A stretch of 64,000 nt of DNA, taken from positions 3,361,750-3,425,749 of the forward strand of contig CM035355.1 of the NCBI GenBank assembly GCA_020137815.1, given 5' to 3'. Positions 34,128-46,301 of the stretch are shown here, piece after piece; the stretch's first letter is position 1, and each line of letters opens with the position of its first letter. This stretch comes from Hormiphora californensis. Taxonomy: Eukaryota; Ctenophora; Tentaculata; Cydippida; Pleurobrachiidae. The position numbers and the translations under genes are program-made. A model generated the notes under the pieces. It was not told the origin of the DNA. It saw only the letters and a list, made by a program, of their open reading frames with translations, and searched no databases.

Positions 34128-36320
34128 ATGTCTAGTTTTCCCAGTGCCACCCCAGACCACCACCACAACCAACCTACTTCACCCGACCAGCTGACTCCAA
34201 CTGGATCGGAGCACGTGTTCGCCCCGTTCTCCATTCCTCCGAACCTGGAGGAGATCAGGCAGGTGTTCCGGTTGTTTGACAAGAACGGAGATGGGTGTAT
34301 CTCACCAGAGGAACTCCTCAATACCATGAAGTAAGGGGAGTTTAGATATGAAGTTTAGATATGAAGTTTAGATATGAAGTTTAGATGTGAAATTTAGATA
34401 TTGAAATTGATATATTGAAATTGATATATTAAGGAAGAAGATAATGTTGAAGAGGAGTTGGATATTTGAAGTTGAGATAGAGTTAAAAATGGTTATTTGT
34501 GTACAGTCGGACCCCGATTTAGTGACATCCTCAGGGGAAAGGGTTTTGTCCACGAAATCGGGGTCAAATAATGTTAATTTCCTATATCAGGGAAAAAAAT
34601 CCTGCCACTAAATCGGGGTGCCACTAAATCGGGGGCCACTAAATCGAGGTCCGACTGTAGTATATTCATTATTCATTCTCTCACTGTAGGTGTTGTGGAT
34701 TAGAACCAACGGAGCATCAGATTAATGTTCTCGTTTCCAACGCAGACTCTACTGGTTCAGGCACGGTATGTTTTATCAGTTCGTTATAATAGGCAATATT
34801 AGTGGGACCAATATATTCTATGCACTTGCCTATCGATATGTTATAATATGCTTCATTGATAAACGATCTTTGCAATATATTAGCTCTTTGACTCAAAACT
34901 TTACCGCTTTGCATTTAGGGGTCAGGGTAATTGAACATGAAAAGGCGTTCCAGTGGGGTAAAATATATTTACACCTTGATGAACAAAGACTGACCGTCTA
35001 AATCGTGAATTTCCCACGGCTAAAACAATGCTGTTCCTTTTGTTATTGATAATGATATATCAAAGAATTTTGATAGAATTAACATATAAACGATCTTATA
35101 TTTCTTTGTTCAAAACATCTCGTTTTTTAAATTTAATTGAAAACTATTCAGATCGATTTTGAGGAGTTTGCTACGTTGTTAGGGGAACACAACTTCCTGA
35201 CTGCTGATGATTTAAAGGATGCCTTCATTGTGTTCGATCAAGATGGAGATGGGTATATTGATGTAGATGAACTGGGAGCTTTTCTACAGGCAATAGGAGA
35301 AACAGTAACACCCGAACAGGTACACTGCACTAAATGTAAAATGAACTAAGTTAATGCTGAGGTCAATATATTCAATAAAACGAAGACAAAAATATTACAC
35401 CGGAGATTTTCAAAGAGAAAAAAATAGAAAATTAAAGCGACACTCGAACGTGATTTGAGTATAGCATAGGATTATTTTCTGTACACTATAGGACCATAAA
35501 TGATAAATCTACCAGGGCAATTAACACCTAAGGAATTTGCAAAGGCCACACCTTACAACAATTCCCCATTCCAGCATTGAGCATGCACCTTGCGATTTCT
35601 CCACGGTATAGCGATTATAGTTTCCATATTAGTAGAGAAAGTTCCATGGTAGAAATCCCTTAAAATGCCCATGCCCCCTTTTGCTTGTTACAAACTAGGG
35701 TACGAGAATTTCAATAATTTCTTTTATTATTTAATTTTAAATGTGGAGTTTCTTGAAGTCCCAGGTCTGTCAAAATGCAAGGCATGTCGAAATTATCCGA
35801 ATGGGAGTTAACTACCCCTTTCTGACAGCCTTCTACCGCCCCTTCTTCCTAGCCTAACCTTAATATAAAATGATCATCAAAATTGGTTCATATGCTCAGA
35901 AATGGCATTAATCCAGTAAAAACCTGTCAAATAAAAATAAATATTCATCCAATCCTCCCGTCTCGACTGTTTCCTACATAAATTCATGTTGACATGCTAA
36001 ACTTCACCCTTTTTCTAACAAGGTATGGGCTTTCCCGGACTACCGTAGCACCTGGGTTACAAAATACAACGCATTATTGAAAGCCTTAATAACAGATTGA
36101 CCGCGCCGATGGACGCTATATACTACTATACTCGGGACCTATAGATACACTTATGTATTCATAGGTCCTGTGGTGTCCACTTCCCTGAATCATACATCAC
36201 ATTCTACCCTATTTACAGGCGGCAGAGATGTTGAAAGAAGCAGACCTGAATGGTGACGGACTAATTGATTATGAAGAGTTTTCTAAAATGATGCAGGCCC
36301 CCTCCCAACATCATCCTTGA
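34128..36320 (+). CDS. Calmodulin-like protein with four EF hands
   Basis: Four exons (34128-34330, 34690-34765, 35152-35319, 36219-36320) give 182 residues with consistent phases. Four canonical 12-residue calcium loops are present: DKNGDGCISPEE (about 51-62), DSTGSGTIDFEE (87-98, split across exons 2 and 3), DQDGDGYIDVDE (122-133) and DLNGDGLIDYEE (158-169). All keep Asp at position 1, Gly at 6 and Glu at 12. Spacing matches calmodulin, but there is an extra N-terminal extension of about 38 residues rich in His, Pro and Thr, and a short tail QAPSQHHP. It is therefore a divergent calmodulin-like protein, not the canonical calmodulin. Targets are unknown. Intron 1 holds a miniature Tigger-like element. 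Confidence 0.92.
34502..34659. mobile_element. 154-bp Tigger/pogo-like miniature element, copy 3
   Basis: Element 34504-34657 with ends CAGTCGGACCCCGATTTAG and the inverse (one A for G change in the right arm), flanked by TA. It lies in intron 1 of the calmodulin-like gene. Confidence 0.85.
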
Positions 36321-36967
36321 AAGAGAATTGGTATAGAGATGGCACCAGCCTTTACAGTTGCCATGACAACTGCACTAGAGTTATTGGCTCTCTCTCAAGG
36401 GTGCATCAGTTGTGTGATAAGAAACTCAACGCGTTCAATATATGTATCTGTGTTTGTGAGGGGCCTCACGTTATGCACTGCCATGAAGGCTCGATCTCAA
36501 CATGCGATCATCAGCTGGACTTAGGAATCGTCTTGAATTCCATTTAATGTAGTTTGTGTGTACTGTAAACAGTAGGCAGTAGCTTAAAATCGTTACGTCT
36601 CAAGAGCGTGAGCTTTATTATTACGGATTACCCGCTGCATAATAATTTTGCAGAAGCTACCACTGCTCTTGATAAAATATTGTTGTTATTCCAAAAATAT
36701 TATGTTACCAAGTTTCCAATCCAGAATATACAATTCTCAGCTCCTGCCAGTGACTTGTTTACCAGACTCATGTGTCCTAATTCCTGTTATATACAGGGGG
36801 CCTGCGGGGCACGTGCTGTATTAGGGAGTGCCATATAACTGATAAGACTAGGTAGACATGTGATCTCCTCTGCCGGCCCCCTCCTCCTGCCGACAATTAC
36901 AGTGTTACTAATTCTGTGTTCTCCCCATTTTGTAGATGTACCACCGCCACAAGTTTGATATATCAAC
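36321..36967. other. Intergenic region between EF-hand and sushi genes
   Basis: 3' UTR of the EF-hand gene followed by the putative promoter of the sushi gene. No further gene is seen. Confidence 0.4.
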
Positions 36968-38146
36968 ATGCTTTCCTTTCTACTTCTGATATCCTTTCTT
37001 AAAACTACAACTGCCGCCATCACCTGCCCCTCAGTGAACAGTATAACACCGGTATACGGTGCGGGGGTGAAGAATATTACCGCCACAGCCTCGGACAACA
37101 ACGTGGGCTCAATATACAATTTCTGGTGCTCAAAGTACCTTGATTTGGTGCCGGTGGACCCCCGGTGGAGGCGGTGTCAGGAGGATGGCACCTGGTCAGG
37201 TCCAGATCATGTTTGTGTACCGAAACCCGATGCGAGATGTGAGGAGTTGGTCCTCCCCGATCATGTTGTGACAGATCCACCACTGCAGTCGGAGTACCTA
37301 CTGTACACTGTGTTGGGACTGAGTTGTGAACGGGGATGGAGGGGAGTTGGTAACTCCACCCTTCAATGCAACTACATGGGGAAGTGGAATCTGAATTTCA
37401 CGTGTCAACCAGTTTGCCTTACCGAGGATTTACCTGTGGGAACGGTAGCACCAGCAGGCCCTGTCCAGTACAGAGTGGGGGATAGTATACATGTCTCGTG
37501 TGTAGAGGGGTATTTCCCTACTACAAACGATACCGACCTAGCCACCTGTACTGACGAGAGGGTGTGGCAGGGGGCATCCTGTCGCCCTGGATGTGACACT
37601 AAAAATCTTGATGAAGGAGTAGTAATCGACGAAGTTGGTGCAACACGTTATGTTGAAGCCAATACGAGTGTGATATTGGCATGTGAAAATGGGTATAGAC
37701 AGTCTGGGTCTGAGGAGGGTGTGTGTGATGCGGGGGGAGAGTGGCAAACGACAATATCCTGCTGTAAGACATGTCCATCCTTCCAACCCTACTTGGAGGT
37801 TGAGTTTTGTGAGGGAGAGACCTTGTCAGCGGGCCCAGATATCACACTCTCATGTTTGGAGTGTTCGGGGGAGTTGATTTGGAGGACTGACGGGGATTGC
37901 AGCACTTCAAACTCGATATTTTCACTTCAGAACTATTTATATTGGGGGACCATAGCTGCTTTAGTGACAGTATTAGCGCCGTTGGTGATAGTTTATGTTA
38001 GGCATAAAACATGTAGAAATAAGGTAGTAACTAATTCAGAACTCGTAACGGTAAAACCGGCTAGCAAAGAGTTTATAATCGTGAACAATTATTTGAATAA
38101 TGACGGCAATTATCATCATATAATTAGTAGAGAAGAGTCGTTTTGA
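36968..38146 (+). CDS. Sushi (CCP) domain type I membrane protein
   Basis: A single uninterrupted frame of 392 residues. It begins with a signal peptide (MLSFLLLISFLKTTTAA), followed by about four to five Cys-rich modules of the sushi/CCP type: each has GDSIHVSCVEGY- or SVILACENGY-like strands and a closing W..xxC (TWSGPDHVC, KWNLNFTC, VWQGASC, EWQTTISC). Sushi modules bind complement components or other surface proteins. A transmembrane helix (WGTIAALVTVLAPLVIVYV) lies near the C-terminus, followed by a tail of about 48 residues with Tyr and Asn repeats. The first module is atypical. Having no intron, unlike all its neighbours, is notable and could mean a retrocopy or intron loss. The ligand is unknown; recognition or complement regulation are possible roles. 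Confidence 0.85.
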   Translation: MLSFLLLISFLKTTTAAITCPSVNSITPVYGAGVKNITATASDNNVGSIYNFWCSKYLDLVPVDPRWRRCQEDGTWSGPDHVCVPKPDARCEELVLPDHVVTDPPLQSEYLLYTVLGLSCERGWRGVGNSTLQCNYMGKWNLNFTCQPVCLTEDLPVGTVAPAGPVQYRVGDSIHVSCVEGYFPTTNDTDLATCTDERVWQGASCRPGCDTKNLDEGVVIDEVGATRYVEANTSVILACENGYRQSGSEEGVCDAGGEWQTTISCCKTCPSFQPYLEVEFCEGETLSAGPDITLSCLECSGELIWRTDGDCSTSNSIFSLQNYLYWGTIAALVTVLAPLVIVYVRHKTCRNKVVTNSELVTVKPASKEFIIVNNYLNNDGNYHHIISREESF

Positions 38147-38455
38147 GAGAAAATATGTTGTATTTTTTTGGAATTTTGTAGCGTATTCTTATATAGGTAG
38201 TCATAAACATAGTTTTTATAAACCATTTCGTAAAACCAGCTGTTATGAACTTGTATGCGTCTGTAAAGAACTATAATATTCTAGAAGGGTTGGGCTTCCA
38301 CGTATGGGACCAATTCATTAGTCACGGGACCACGGGTTTGGTTTGAAACACGTTTAAAACAAAGTGTGCCGGTCCTGTTTTTACTGATAAAGCCACGTCC
38401 CATGCGTCACAGTATCATAATGAGTCATTTCACTGGAAATGCCGACTCATGTGAC

Positions 38456-39435
38456 TACAGTCGGACCCCGATTTAGTGGCCCCCGATTTAGTGGCACCCC
38501 GATTTAGTGGCACGAGTTTTTTCCCCCAAAAATCTTTTGAATTTTTTTTTGTGAAATTTTTTTTGAAAATTTTTCAAAGGAATACCAGCCACGTCCAAAT
38601 CGTGTTTCGAATCAGTGAATCTTATCCCATATCCTGCTGCTAATTAGACGGTTCGGAACGAACCGATACGTGATCCCCATGGGGCCATTGAATCACAAGG
38701 TCACCAAGAGTCAAGATTTCGATTCGATGGGGATCACGTTCCGAACCGTCTAATTAGCAGCAGGACATGCGATAAGATGCACCGATTCGAAACACGATTC
38801 GGACGTGGCTGGTATACTTTTTAAAAAATTTTAAAACTTTTTTTGCAAAATTTTACAGTACGATTGTCAATGCTTTGATCGGTGCTCCCCATAAATTTTG
38901 AGAGAAAAAGTTATTTTGAAATTTTGATACTTCCTCACCCGCTTAGGGTGCCCCGATTCGGCATGGTATCACGTATCGGTTCGTTTCGAACCTGCTAATT
39001 AGACAGGACATCCAGTAAGCTGCACCGATTCGAAACACAAATCGGACGGGCTGGTATAACTTAGAAAATTTTTCACATTTTTTTTGAAAAAATTATTTTA
39101 AAGTTTTCTATTTCTAATCAGAAATTATCATGTCATCAATACATGAATATTGCGTATAACAGTTAGAGGTGTTTTTAGTCTTAGTATAGCATTTTGGGCA
39201 TAAAATAGGTTTTTATGGGCCAAATATGGATCTCCCCGATTTAGTGGCACCCCGATTTAGTGGCAGGATTTTTTCCCCCGAGGATGCCACTAAATCGGGG
39301 TCCGACTGTATAGCATTTTGGGCATAAAATAGGTTTTTATGGGCCAAATATGGATCTCCCCGATTTAGTGGCACCCCGATTTAGTGGCAGGATTTTTTTC
39401 CCCCGAGGATGCCACTAAATCGGGGTCCGACTGTA
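38456..39435. mobile_element. Tigger/pogo-like non-autonomous element, copy 4, with terminal tandem duplication
   Basis: Starts TA-CAGTCGGACCCCGATTTAG at 38456. The right end CTAAATCGGGGTCCGACTG-TA occurs twice, at 39302-39310 and 39427-39435, because the last 124 bases are duplicated in tandem (about 39185-39308 and 39309-39432). The interior is the inverted counterpart of copy 2 (30744-31627). No transposase frame. Confidence 0.85.
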
Positions 39436-40319
39436 CTAATACGATATGCACCCTCTGTTTTACAATGTGCTTCACGTGAGCGACATAGGCCGGCCAAGTC
39501 CAATAATTCACATGATTCGTGTTGTGGGGGAACAGCAAATAAAAAGCCTACGGTATGCCATAACTAGAAGTAGAAAATTCCGGGAACAACAAACATCTCT
39601 ATAATTTCTCTGAAATGGTTTCGTTTCAAGTTATTAACCTCTCGACCGTTATAGCCTATAGATCATGTTTATGGTCCAATCATTTGGGTTCCCAGACCCT
39701 CACATAAGCATCTACCTTGTTCATCTTCCTTATACTCTCTGTACTACTTCATCCCTCTACTGAATAAAGGAGACAATGGGGGCTCTAGCCAAAAAGGAGC
39801 CCCCTTATCCGGGTTAAGCCCTATAGTCCTCCCCCTCGAGTTGTACTAGAGGTATAGAACTAGCTCTTTCCCTCCCTCTCCATTGTGAGCTCACACAAAA
39901 ACACACAGAGGGACAGAGGTTAACCTTGGGTACTGCAGTCTTGGCATACAAACACACACTCACTCTCTGTGTGTATCATATACTCTGTGTTTTGCTGCAG
40001 TCTCCTATTATAACAATGTCAATCCCTGCAATCCCTGCAATTACTCGAGTTAATTTCATGTTTAGACCACACAATTGTGGAGAAACTTTTGTTGATGCAA
40101 TTCGGTTTCTGAGTTTCTCGTTCTAATTTCATCATGAATCATCACCACATTTTCCCACTACGTGTCACCACAGTTTGTGTTTCTGTTATTCGGCTGTAAA
40201 ACATTGCGGTTGGTAAACTTCGACGCCCTGGCACTCTGGCAGCTGGGTCTTTATGGCCCATATGGTGATACAGTTTAGTTACACCTATATTTATTAGCCG
40301 GATATCACGGTTTGTGATC
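39436..40319. other. Intergenic, likely promoter side of the tetraspan gene
   Basis: No gene recognised. A short direct repeat CTCTGTGTG / CTCTGTGT lies near 39964-39993. Confidence 0.35.
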
Positions 40320-43300
40320 ATGGCTGTCACGGTTCCATTAGATAACCCAGCTTTTGTGAGAAGTACCCACGCCCAGTTCTTGGCGTGTCTGCTACACGTG
40401 AGCAGTTCAGTATTGTGGCTGGTAGCTCTCAGCTCTCCCGACTGGAGTAGAGGCACTTTCAGGTAATAAACTTAAGAAGTCCAAAATACAGTTGTATTGT
40501 TTAGTTGTGAATTGTTACTATTCTGGATATACGCCCAATATACTCTCAACTAAAAGGCGCATCAACACTGAACACATGGACTTTGAGTTTGATTTAGATA
40601 TTCCAAGAGAACATGATATAAATATCTCTCTGATTGCAGTTTTGAGCCGGCACGGTTAGCAGTTCATACGGTGGGGGTATGGAAGACGTGTACTACATAC
40701 ATGAACTATGAACCCTATGACAAAGTTTGGAAGTCTACCACTGGACCTTGTTGGGCTACTAGCAGTGAGTTGGGTCTCAGCCATGTTTTGCCTTTTAGTT
40801 TCAATGTTTCAATGTTTCTGTTGTTATGCCTCTGTTTCGCTCTTTGTCAATGTCATCTAATCAGGTAGAATAATCAAGTCTGTTTCGCTGCCAATATTTT
40901 GTTTGATGTCTCGACTATTACAACAACTTCCGCCCCAGGATATTTGTACGTACGGATGATCGAAGTTAGCAGTGTCCTCTCCTTTGTGAGCTGTCTCTGG
41001 ATTGTAGTTATCTGCAGCCTCTTTGCAGTCTCCTACACCTCAATGACGTGGCGCCCATTCGTCAAACAAGCCGCCCTACCTGGATCCAAAGTCCTGCAAA
41101 GTAAGGATTTGTTTTAATAATTATTGAATGAATTGTCGACAAATTGAGAGAAGGAACACTCCTGTTCGGAGAATTAAATCGGACGTTGCCTCCAAATAAT
41201 TTACCGAATATGGAATTTTTCTTTTCTCTTTCTCCAGTTGACAGTTAACTGCATTTGACATTAGAAGTCATTTCCTCACGGGCAAGGAATAGCGATATAT
41301 ATATAATTATACTTTAAAGTATACTTTAAAGTATACATATGAAGCAAAGCCACGCCAACATCTTGGCTAATGGCTTCCCTTGAAACTGTCAAGATGACAG
41401 CTCACATCATAACATCATGACAAATATGTCTCATCATGCTTTATCTGAGGGAAGTTTATCTTGTCCACCACAACGTTTATCACATCAAGATCTCCTTCAC
41501 CATATTAGTTCAAAATATCAAGATCTTTCACATCGTGCGTTTATGTTGCAGTGTTGACGGCCCTGGGGATGATAGTAACGTTCAGTCAGGTGACAGACAT
41601 ACACTCAAATACTCGGTTATGGGCTCGACACCTCGCCATGGCAACCGTTGTCTTTCACGCTATTGAGGTGAGTGATATACCTTGTCTTGGTCACATACCT
41701 TGACTTGGTCACATACTTTGTCTTGGTCATCTTGTCAAGCTGTCAGATCTAGTCAACCTGTCAGATCTAGTCAATTCATGTCGACAGAAGTCAGATGAAG
41801 TATGCCAACTTGAAAGTTGCACCACCAAAATGATTAATATCATTCTAGGTGTTGTTCTTGTTGTGTATAGGGTTGGCCTACAAGACCTGGAGACGAAGTA
41901 TCCGGGATATGGTGGGAGATATCAGTGTAGCCATTGCAGGTATTATACCGAGATTAGGTAGCCCTTTCGTTACAACTTACACTTACTGTCTGGCGGCGCC
42001 AGACCCCGATTTGATTCTCGAATGGGGGTGAGACTGGGTGCTCAGATGGGGTCCGCGGCGCCAGACAGTTTCGTTGTGTGTGTGTGAGTATCTTCACATG
42101 TCATTCTCATGCCATTCTCTAGTGAGTATCCTTGATGACCGTACTGGAACGTTCGAGCGAGCACAGCCCAATTGCTATTATACGACTTGATTCACTTCGA
42201 CGCGTCTTACAAATTTCATATAGTCAAGGTTAAAAGTATACGACTCACTTTTTGCGAAAGTGGGTGAGGCTCGCCGCTGCAGTATTCATTTTGTCACTGC
42301 CAGACATGATGTCATAATATACAACTGGTGTGATATAAAAGTGATGTTATAATAAATGCAGGTGTAGACATGATTCACTTCGTGGTTGTCATAATTCAAT
42401 TGAATTTCTATGTCTCATGTCACGTAATCTAGGGTTGTCAAGGGAACCGTAGGTGATTCTTGTTGTGCAATAATAAAACAGATAGGAGTTCTAGAATATA
42501 CGGAGAAGAATATAGACTAGCTAAGCTATGTCGCGACAAACTATTAAACCCTCTATGAGTCATTAACTATTGAGTAACGGGAGTGGTTCGACCCAGTTCC
42601 TTACTCAACAATTCTTGATGTCATAGCTTCAGAAGGAATTATGCATTGTCATAGTTGAAATCCCCTGACGTGCTATATACTGGCACGTATAATAACCCTG
42701 GTTCTCAATGCAACACGAATCAACCAGTCCTTAGCACGAGCCTGTAAATTTAGATTGAAATCCAGAAATAAATATCCATGAACCCTCCCCTCCAGGTCGA
42801 CGGGTAGGACCATCAGGTGGTGTTGGTATTGCAGCTCCCCACGAGATGACTGGGGTTGAGTTCAGCGAAGTTACGGTAAACAGAGGGGCAGTAGCTGCTG
42901 GGGATCAGGAGTTGTGTCATGAGGATGAACTCGCTAATCACTCCCCACGAACAGGTATCACTTTGAAAATTAAATTGTTTTGAAGTCAAGATAATAAAAT
43001 CTTCAAGATCTTGCCTCCTTAAATCTTTGACTCATAATTAATTTATTTAATAGCTAACTTAATATTGACTTTATTCTTCAGCATGCAAGTTGGGTACCTA
43101 TCCTGAATTGCTGGGAAGCATCTTCGGAAAACCTAAATCTCAACAACAAAGAACCCGAAGACAATTACCCTCACCTCCCACAACAACCCACACCCCAGAT
43201 GATGAACAGCTCGACTACGATCTGGATCTCCCCGATCCACCAACTTCAACCTACAGTCCCCGGGAAGCTGAACTGACGGCATCAGTAAAACCCAAACGGT

Positions 43301-43467
43301 CCCTTCCTGAACCCCCTCCCACCGCCCCGGCACTCCCAGTAGAAGAGCCAATGGTGATCTCCAATGAGGTCGCTGTCGAGACTCTGGATTTGAAGAAGCG
43401 GGTGAAGGAAGTTAGGATTGTCGAGAAAGACTTGGGTGATATGAAACTTGAGAACTTTTCAGCTTAG
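40320..43467 (+). CDS. Claudin/PMP22-like tetraspan membrane protein with proline-rich tail
   Basis: Seven exons (40320-40462, 40640-40764, 40939-41100, 41552-41667, 41849-41939, 42796-42954, 43082-43467) join with consistent phases into 393 residues. Four hydrophobic helices are seen: FLACLLHVSSSVLWLVAL, SFVSCLWIVVICSLFAVSY, VLQMLTALGMIVTF and MATVVFHAIEVLFLLCIGLAY. The first outer loop carries W, then GVWKTC and a second Cys (GPCWATS), which matches the W..GLW..C..C signature of the claudin/PMP22 superfamily. The fourth helix is followed by a long cytoplasmic tail (about 180 residues) rich in Pro, Arg and Asp, with PPT and PEPPPT runs that could bind SH3 or WW domains. It ends LENFSA, which is not a classic PDZ ligand. 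It acts at the plasma membrane, possibly in junctions. The assignment to claudin proper is not certain. Confidence 0.78.
41986..42068. repeat. 83-bp inverted-repeat element, GGCGGCGCC family
   Basis: Left end CTGTCTGGCGGCGCCAGACC; right end GGTCCGCGGCGCCAGACAG, its near reverse complement. It is related to 3471-3588 and to the shorter 49260-49300. It lies in intron 5 of the tetraspan gene. Confidence 0.75.
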
Positions 43468-45321
43468 AATTGTTTGATGTTGACGATATTTGTTATTTTA
43501 TGTCTAGACTCTGCCTAGACAAGAGGTCAAGGCAGCAAGGCCAAGGGCCAAGGCTTATGCAGTAGAAGTTACAGTAGCATACCCGATGTGTATTATAAAA
43601 TGATTTTTAAAAACCGGTTTTACAAAATCTGTCCTTTTTAATTTGCTTTATCCCATGATATATGCTTCCATGCCCCTGAGATAAGGTATTATTTTAAGCC
43701 CTAAAATTAACTGATAACACGGTTTGCAGAGCCAGGAATATTCCTGAAAGCATGCTCGTGGGCTATCTTGTTGTGTAAGCCGGGGGAGGGGCTATCACCA
43801 TTGTAAATAAAGCTCTCAGCCAAGCCAGGAGAGGAAAGACTGATGTAATTCAACCAGGTAATTCGGCCTTGCAGGTAGACAAGCTGTCATTCCCCTTATT
43901 TTCGTGGTTACGTAAGGGGATTGCCATGATGTAAGGGAAGTGGTAATCCTGAAGGAATAATGCTCAGTCTGTAAATTCCAATAATTAAGAGGTAGTTGAG
44001 TTAAACAGTTTACCTTCAGGAGCAAAATTGAGCAATTTGGGCGTTAACTACAATTCGTCTCGGGGAACTTAGTAGAGCTAAATTATCTAGTTAATATATG
44101 ACATATGATATGACCCCTTCGTTCAATCTATATCTTCTAACTGCATATCTTTTTCCAATGAAAGTGGAAGAAGATCATCATCGCTCAGAAAGCACGTCAT
44201 GCGATGACGTCGTCATAGTAGAAATCGCGTGATCTCCATGGGGTAGATGTAATTGGGATGGGGTGAATGATTCACTGATTCAGGGCAGCAATGATTCTAT
44301 AACGACTTTTAGTCGAGACTGATCCTATCATTTGTAGGTACCACCTAATATAACCATTGTCATTAAATGAGTTATAAATTTTATAACTCATGGCTTTAAC
44401 TCATAGCTTGATGCTTTGTACTGCACCAACTCCATCCTATATAATACTTCACTACTTCAGTAAAATGAAACGTTCGAGTTTCTGGTAAGGTTTCGTGTGA
44501 TTGAAAATCAATCACACGTAAAGAATGCCTGAGAAACAACCTAGGAGGGCTCATATAGGGCGGGGTGATAAGATCACCATGACGCGTTCAGATCTAGTGA
44601 AGCGTACCATGCGGGTTGAATTGTTCGTTTAATGTGGTGATAGTTGTTACTTCTACTCCGAGCCACAAGGGAATATCGTTGTGGTGAGACCGAGACGATT
44701 AGTGATCTCCGCGGGCGCTAACAAATCCAAGTCTCGACCAAGAAACTCGAATAAAATGTAGCGATATATAGTCTGCTTATTTTGAACGAGACACATAAAA
44801 TATTCTTCGAAGAATTCGATAGAATAGAAGATCTTCTATAGAGCATAGTTAACTAGTACAGCAGTAATATTTGTCATTTGCCCAGCTCCCTAGTCACAGT
44901 TTTAATTATATAGTTAGCTATACAGCTATAATAGGGCACTGATGCATCATTCAGCCCTGCACAGCAGGTTATGATTAAATTTTCTTTCTGCTCTGTACGA
45001 TTTGAGCTCAGCTGCTATAATACTACTACCGGCTATACTATTCTGCTGGAATATTTGGCCAGATCTTTAGTCTTCCCAACACCGGCCTCTCGGCTAATCT
45101 GCTATTTAGCCTCCACTGGCTCAACTTATTATAGCTGTGTAGTGCCTCTTTCATGTTTAATCTGCAATAGTGGGGCGTTGGAAAGAGTTTAGACCATTTT
45201 GGCATTTCCAAACAGCACATCTTTGACTACCGTAGAAACAGTCCCTTGAGCCTATTCAATGAGAATTTGAAATATTTTTTTGCATATTTTAATTCGAATC
45301 TCTCTCTTCCAAGAACCCGAT
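43468..45321. other. Intergenic, 1.85 kb, no gene recognised
   Basis: Contains the 3' UTR of the tetraspan gene and a small hairpin (GTGTGATTGAAAATCAATCACAC at 44494-44516). Other open frames are short and unsupported. Confidence 0.4.
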
Positions 45322-46301
45322 ATGATGATGAAGTTCCTTATTTTCCTGGTGGTCCTACTCTCCATCTCTTCTGGGTGTGAATTCCCGGTTCCAAACGAGG
45401 AGAACCTCTGCGATTCTGGTAAGTTCTGTCAGACCAATTCTCTGACCACAGGGTCAGGCCAATGCTCTGACAGGGTAAGTTAGTATGCGGGTAAATTAGT
45501 AAGTTGACGCAATTCGGCCTTCGGCATATTTTATTTCTACCCGAAATCATGGAAATGTTTCCCTACAGGATTCATGGCGATCAACCCTCAACGGTTTATT
45601 GGCTCAAAAGACTCTGATAAGATGATGCTCATCAGTGATAGTGAATCCGAGGGAAAATGGTACTATCAGTCCCGGGAGAATCCTGGACGAAAGCCAAGAA
45701 AGGTAGGCTGTTATATTTCTCCTATTTACTTCACAGTTTTCCTTGAATTGTTCAGTGTCAGGCGGCTCAAACTTTTTCATGGTGTCATAACTAGAATGTT
45801 CTGTCTCAAATTGTAACATGCTAGTTAAAATTTAACTTAAATTGGGACTTGTTGGCATGGTAACCGATTCTTTTCCAGAAAGTTTTATTTTGAAATTTGA
45901 AAAGATTGCAAGAATCTCTTCTCCATGCAATGAATTGCTAGAATTACTAAATTTCCATGTCCAGGTTCAGAGGGTGGTTAAGTCGGCTGAGTGGCAATCT
46001 GAAGACAGTGGCGTGAAGGGTGATTCATTCCGATACACTCACACACTCACTGCCGAGGAGTTTCTACCAGGTAAGAACACGTCAAAAATGTTGATAAAAT
46101 TGAGTCTGAAATTATGCCAGTCACATAATGGTATGCTAGATTTCCCCCTGTTAATTGGCAGAATTAAAAGGTGTTATGTGACAGGACGCATTTTTAACGT
46201 TCATAAATTTCATTTCAGGAGTTTACAAATTTGTTGGTGACGACGGAAAAGGCCTGCAGTTTTTACGTTTACTGAAATCAGCACCAACAGAGACTCAATG
46301 A
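45322..46301 (+). CDS. Small secreted protein, unknown family
   Basis: Four exons (45322-45418, 45569-45702, 45965-46070, 46219-46301) join in consistent phases to give 139 residues. The N-terminus MMMKFLIFLVVLLSISSGC is a signal peptide. The mature protein has two Cys near its start (one at the cleavage site, one in NLCDS) and is otherwise rich in Ser, Lys and aromatic residues, with beta-like segments MMLISDSESEGKWYYQSREN, GDSFRYTHTLT and GVYKFVGDDGKGLQFLRLL. I do not recognise the family. The alternating strand and turn pattern hints at a compact beta-rich fold. Intron 1 holds an exact copy of a dispersed 19-mer (45453-45471). Confidence 0.65.

Noticed and set aside
44971-45220. Overlapping frames on both strands before the small secreted gene
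   Set aside because: Both strands are open over a short stretch, with no domain pattern or splice support.
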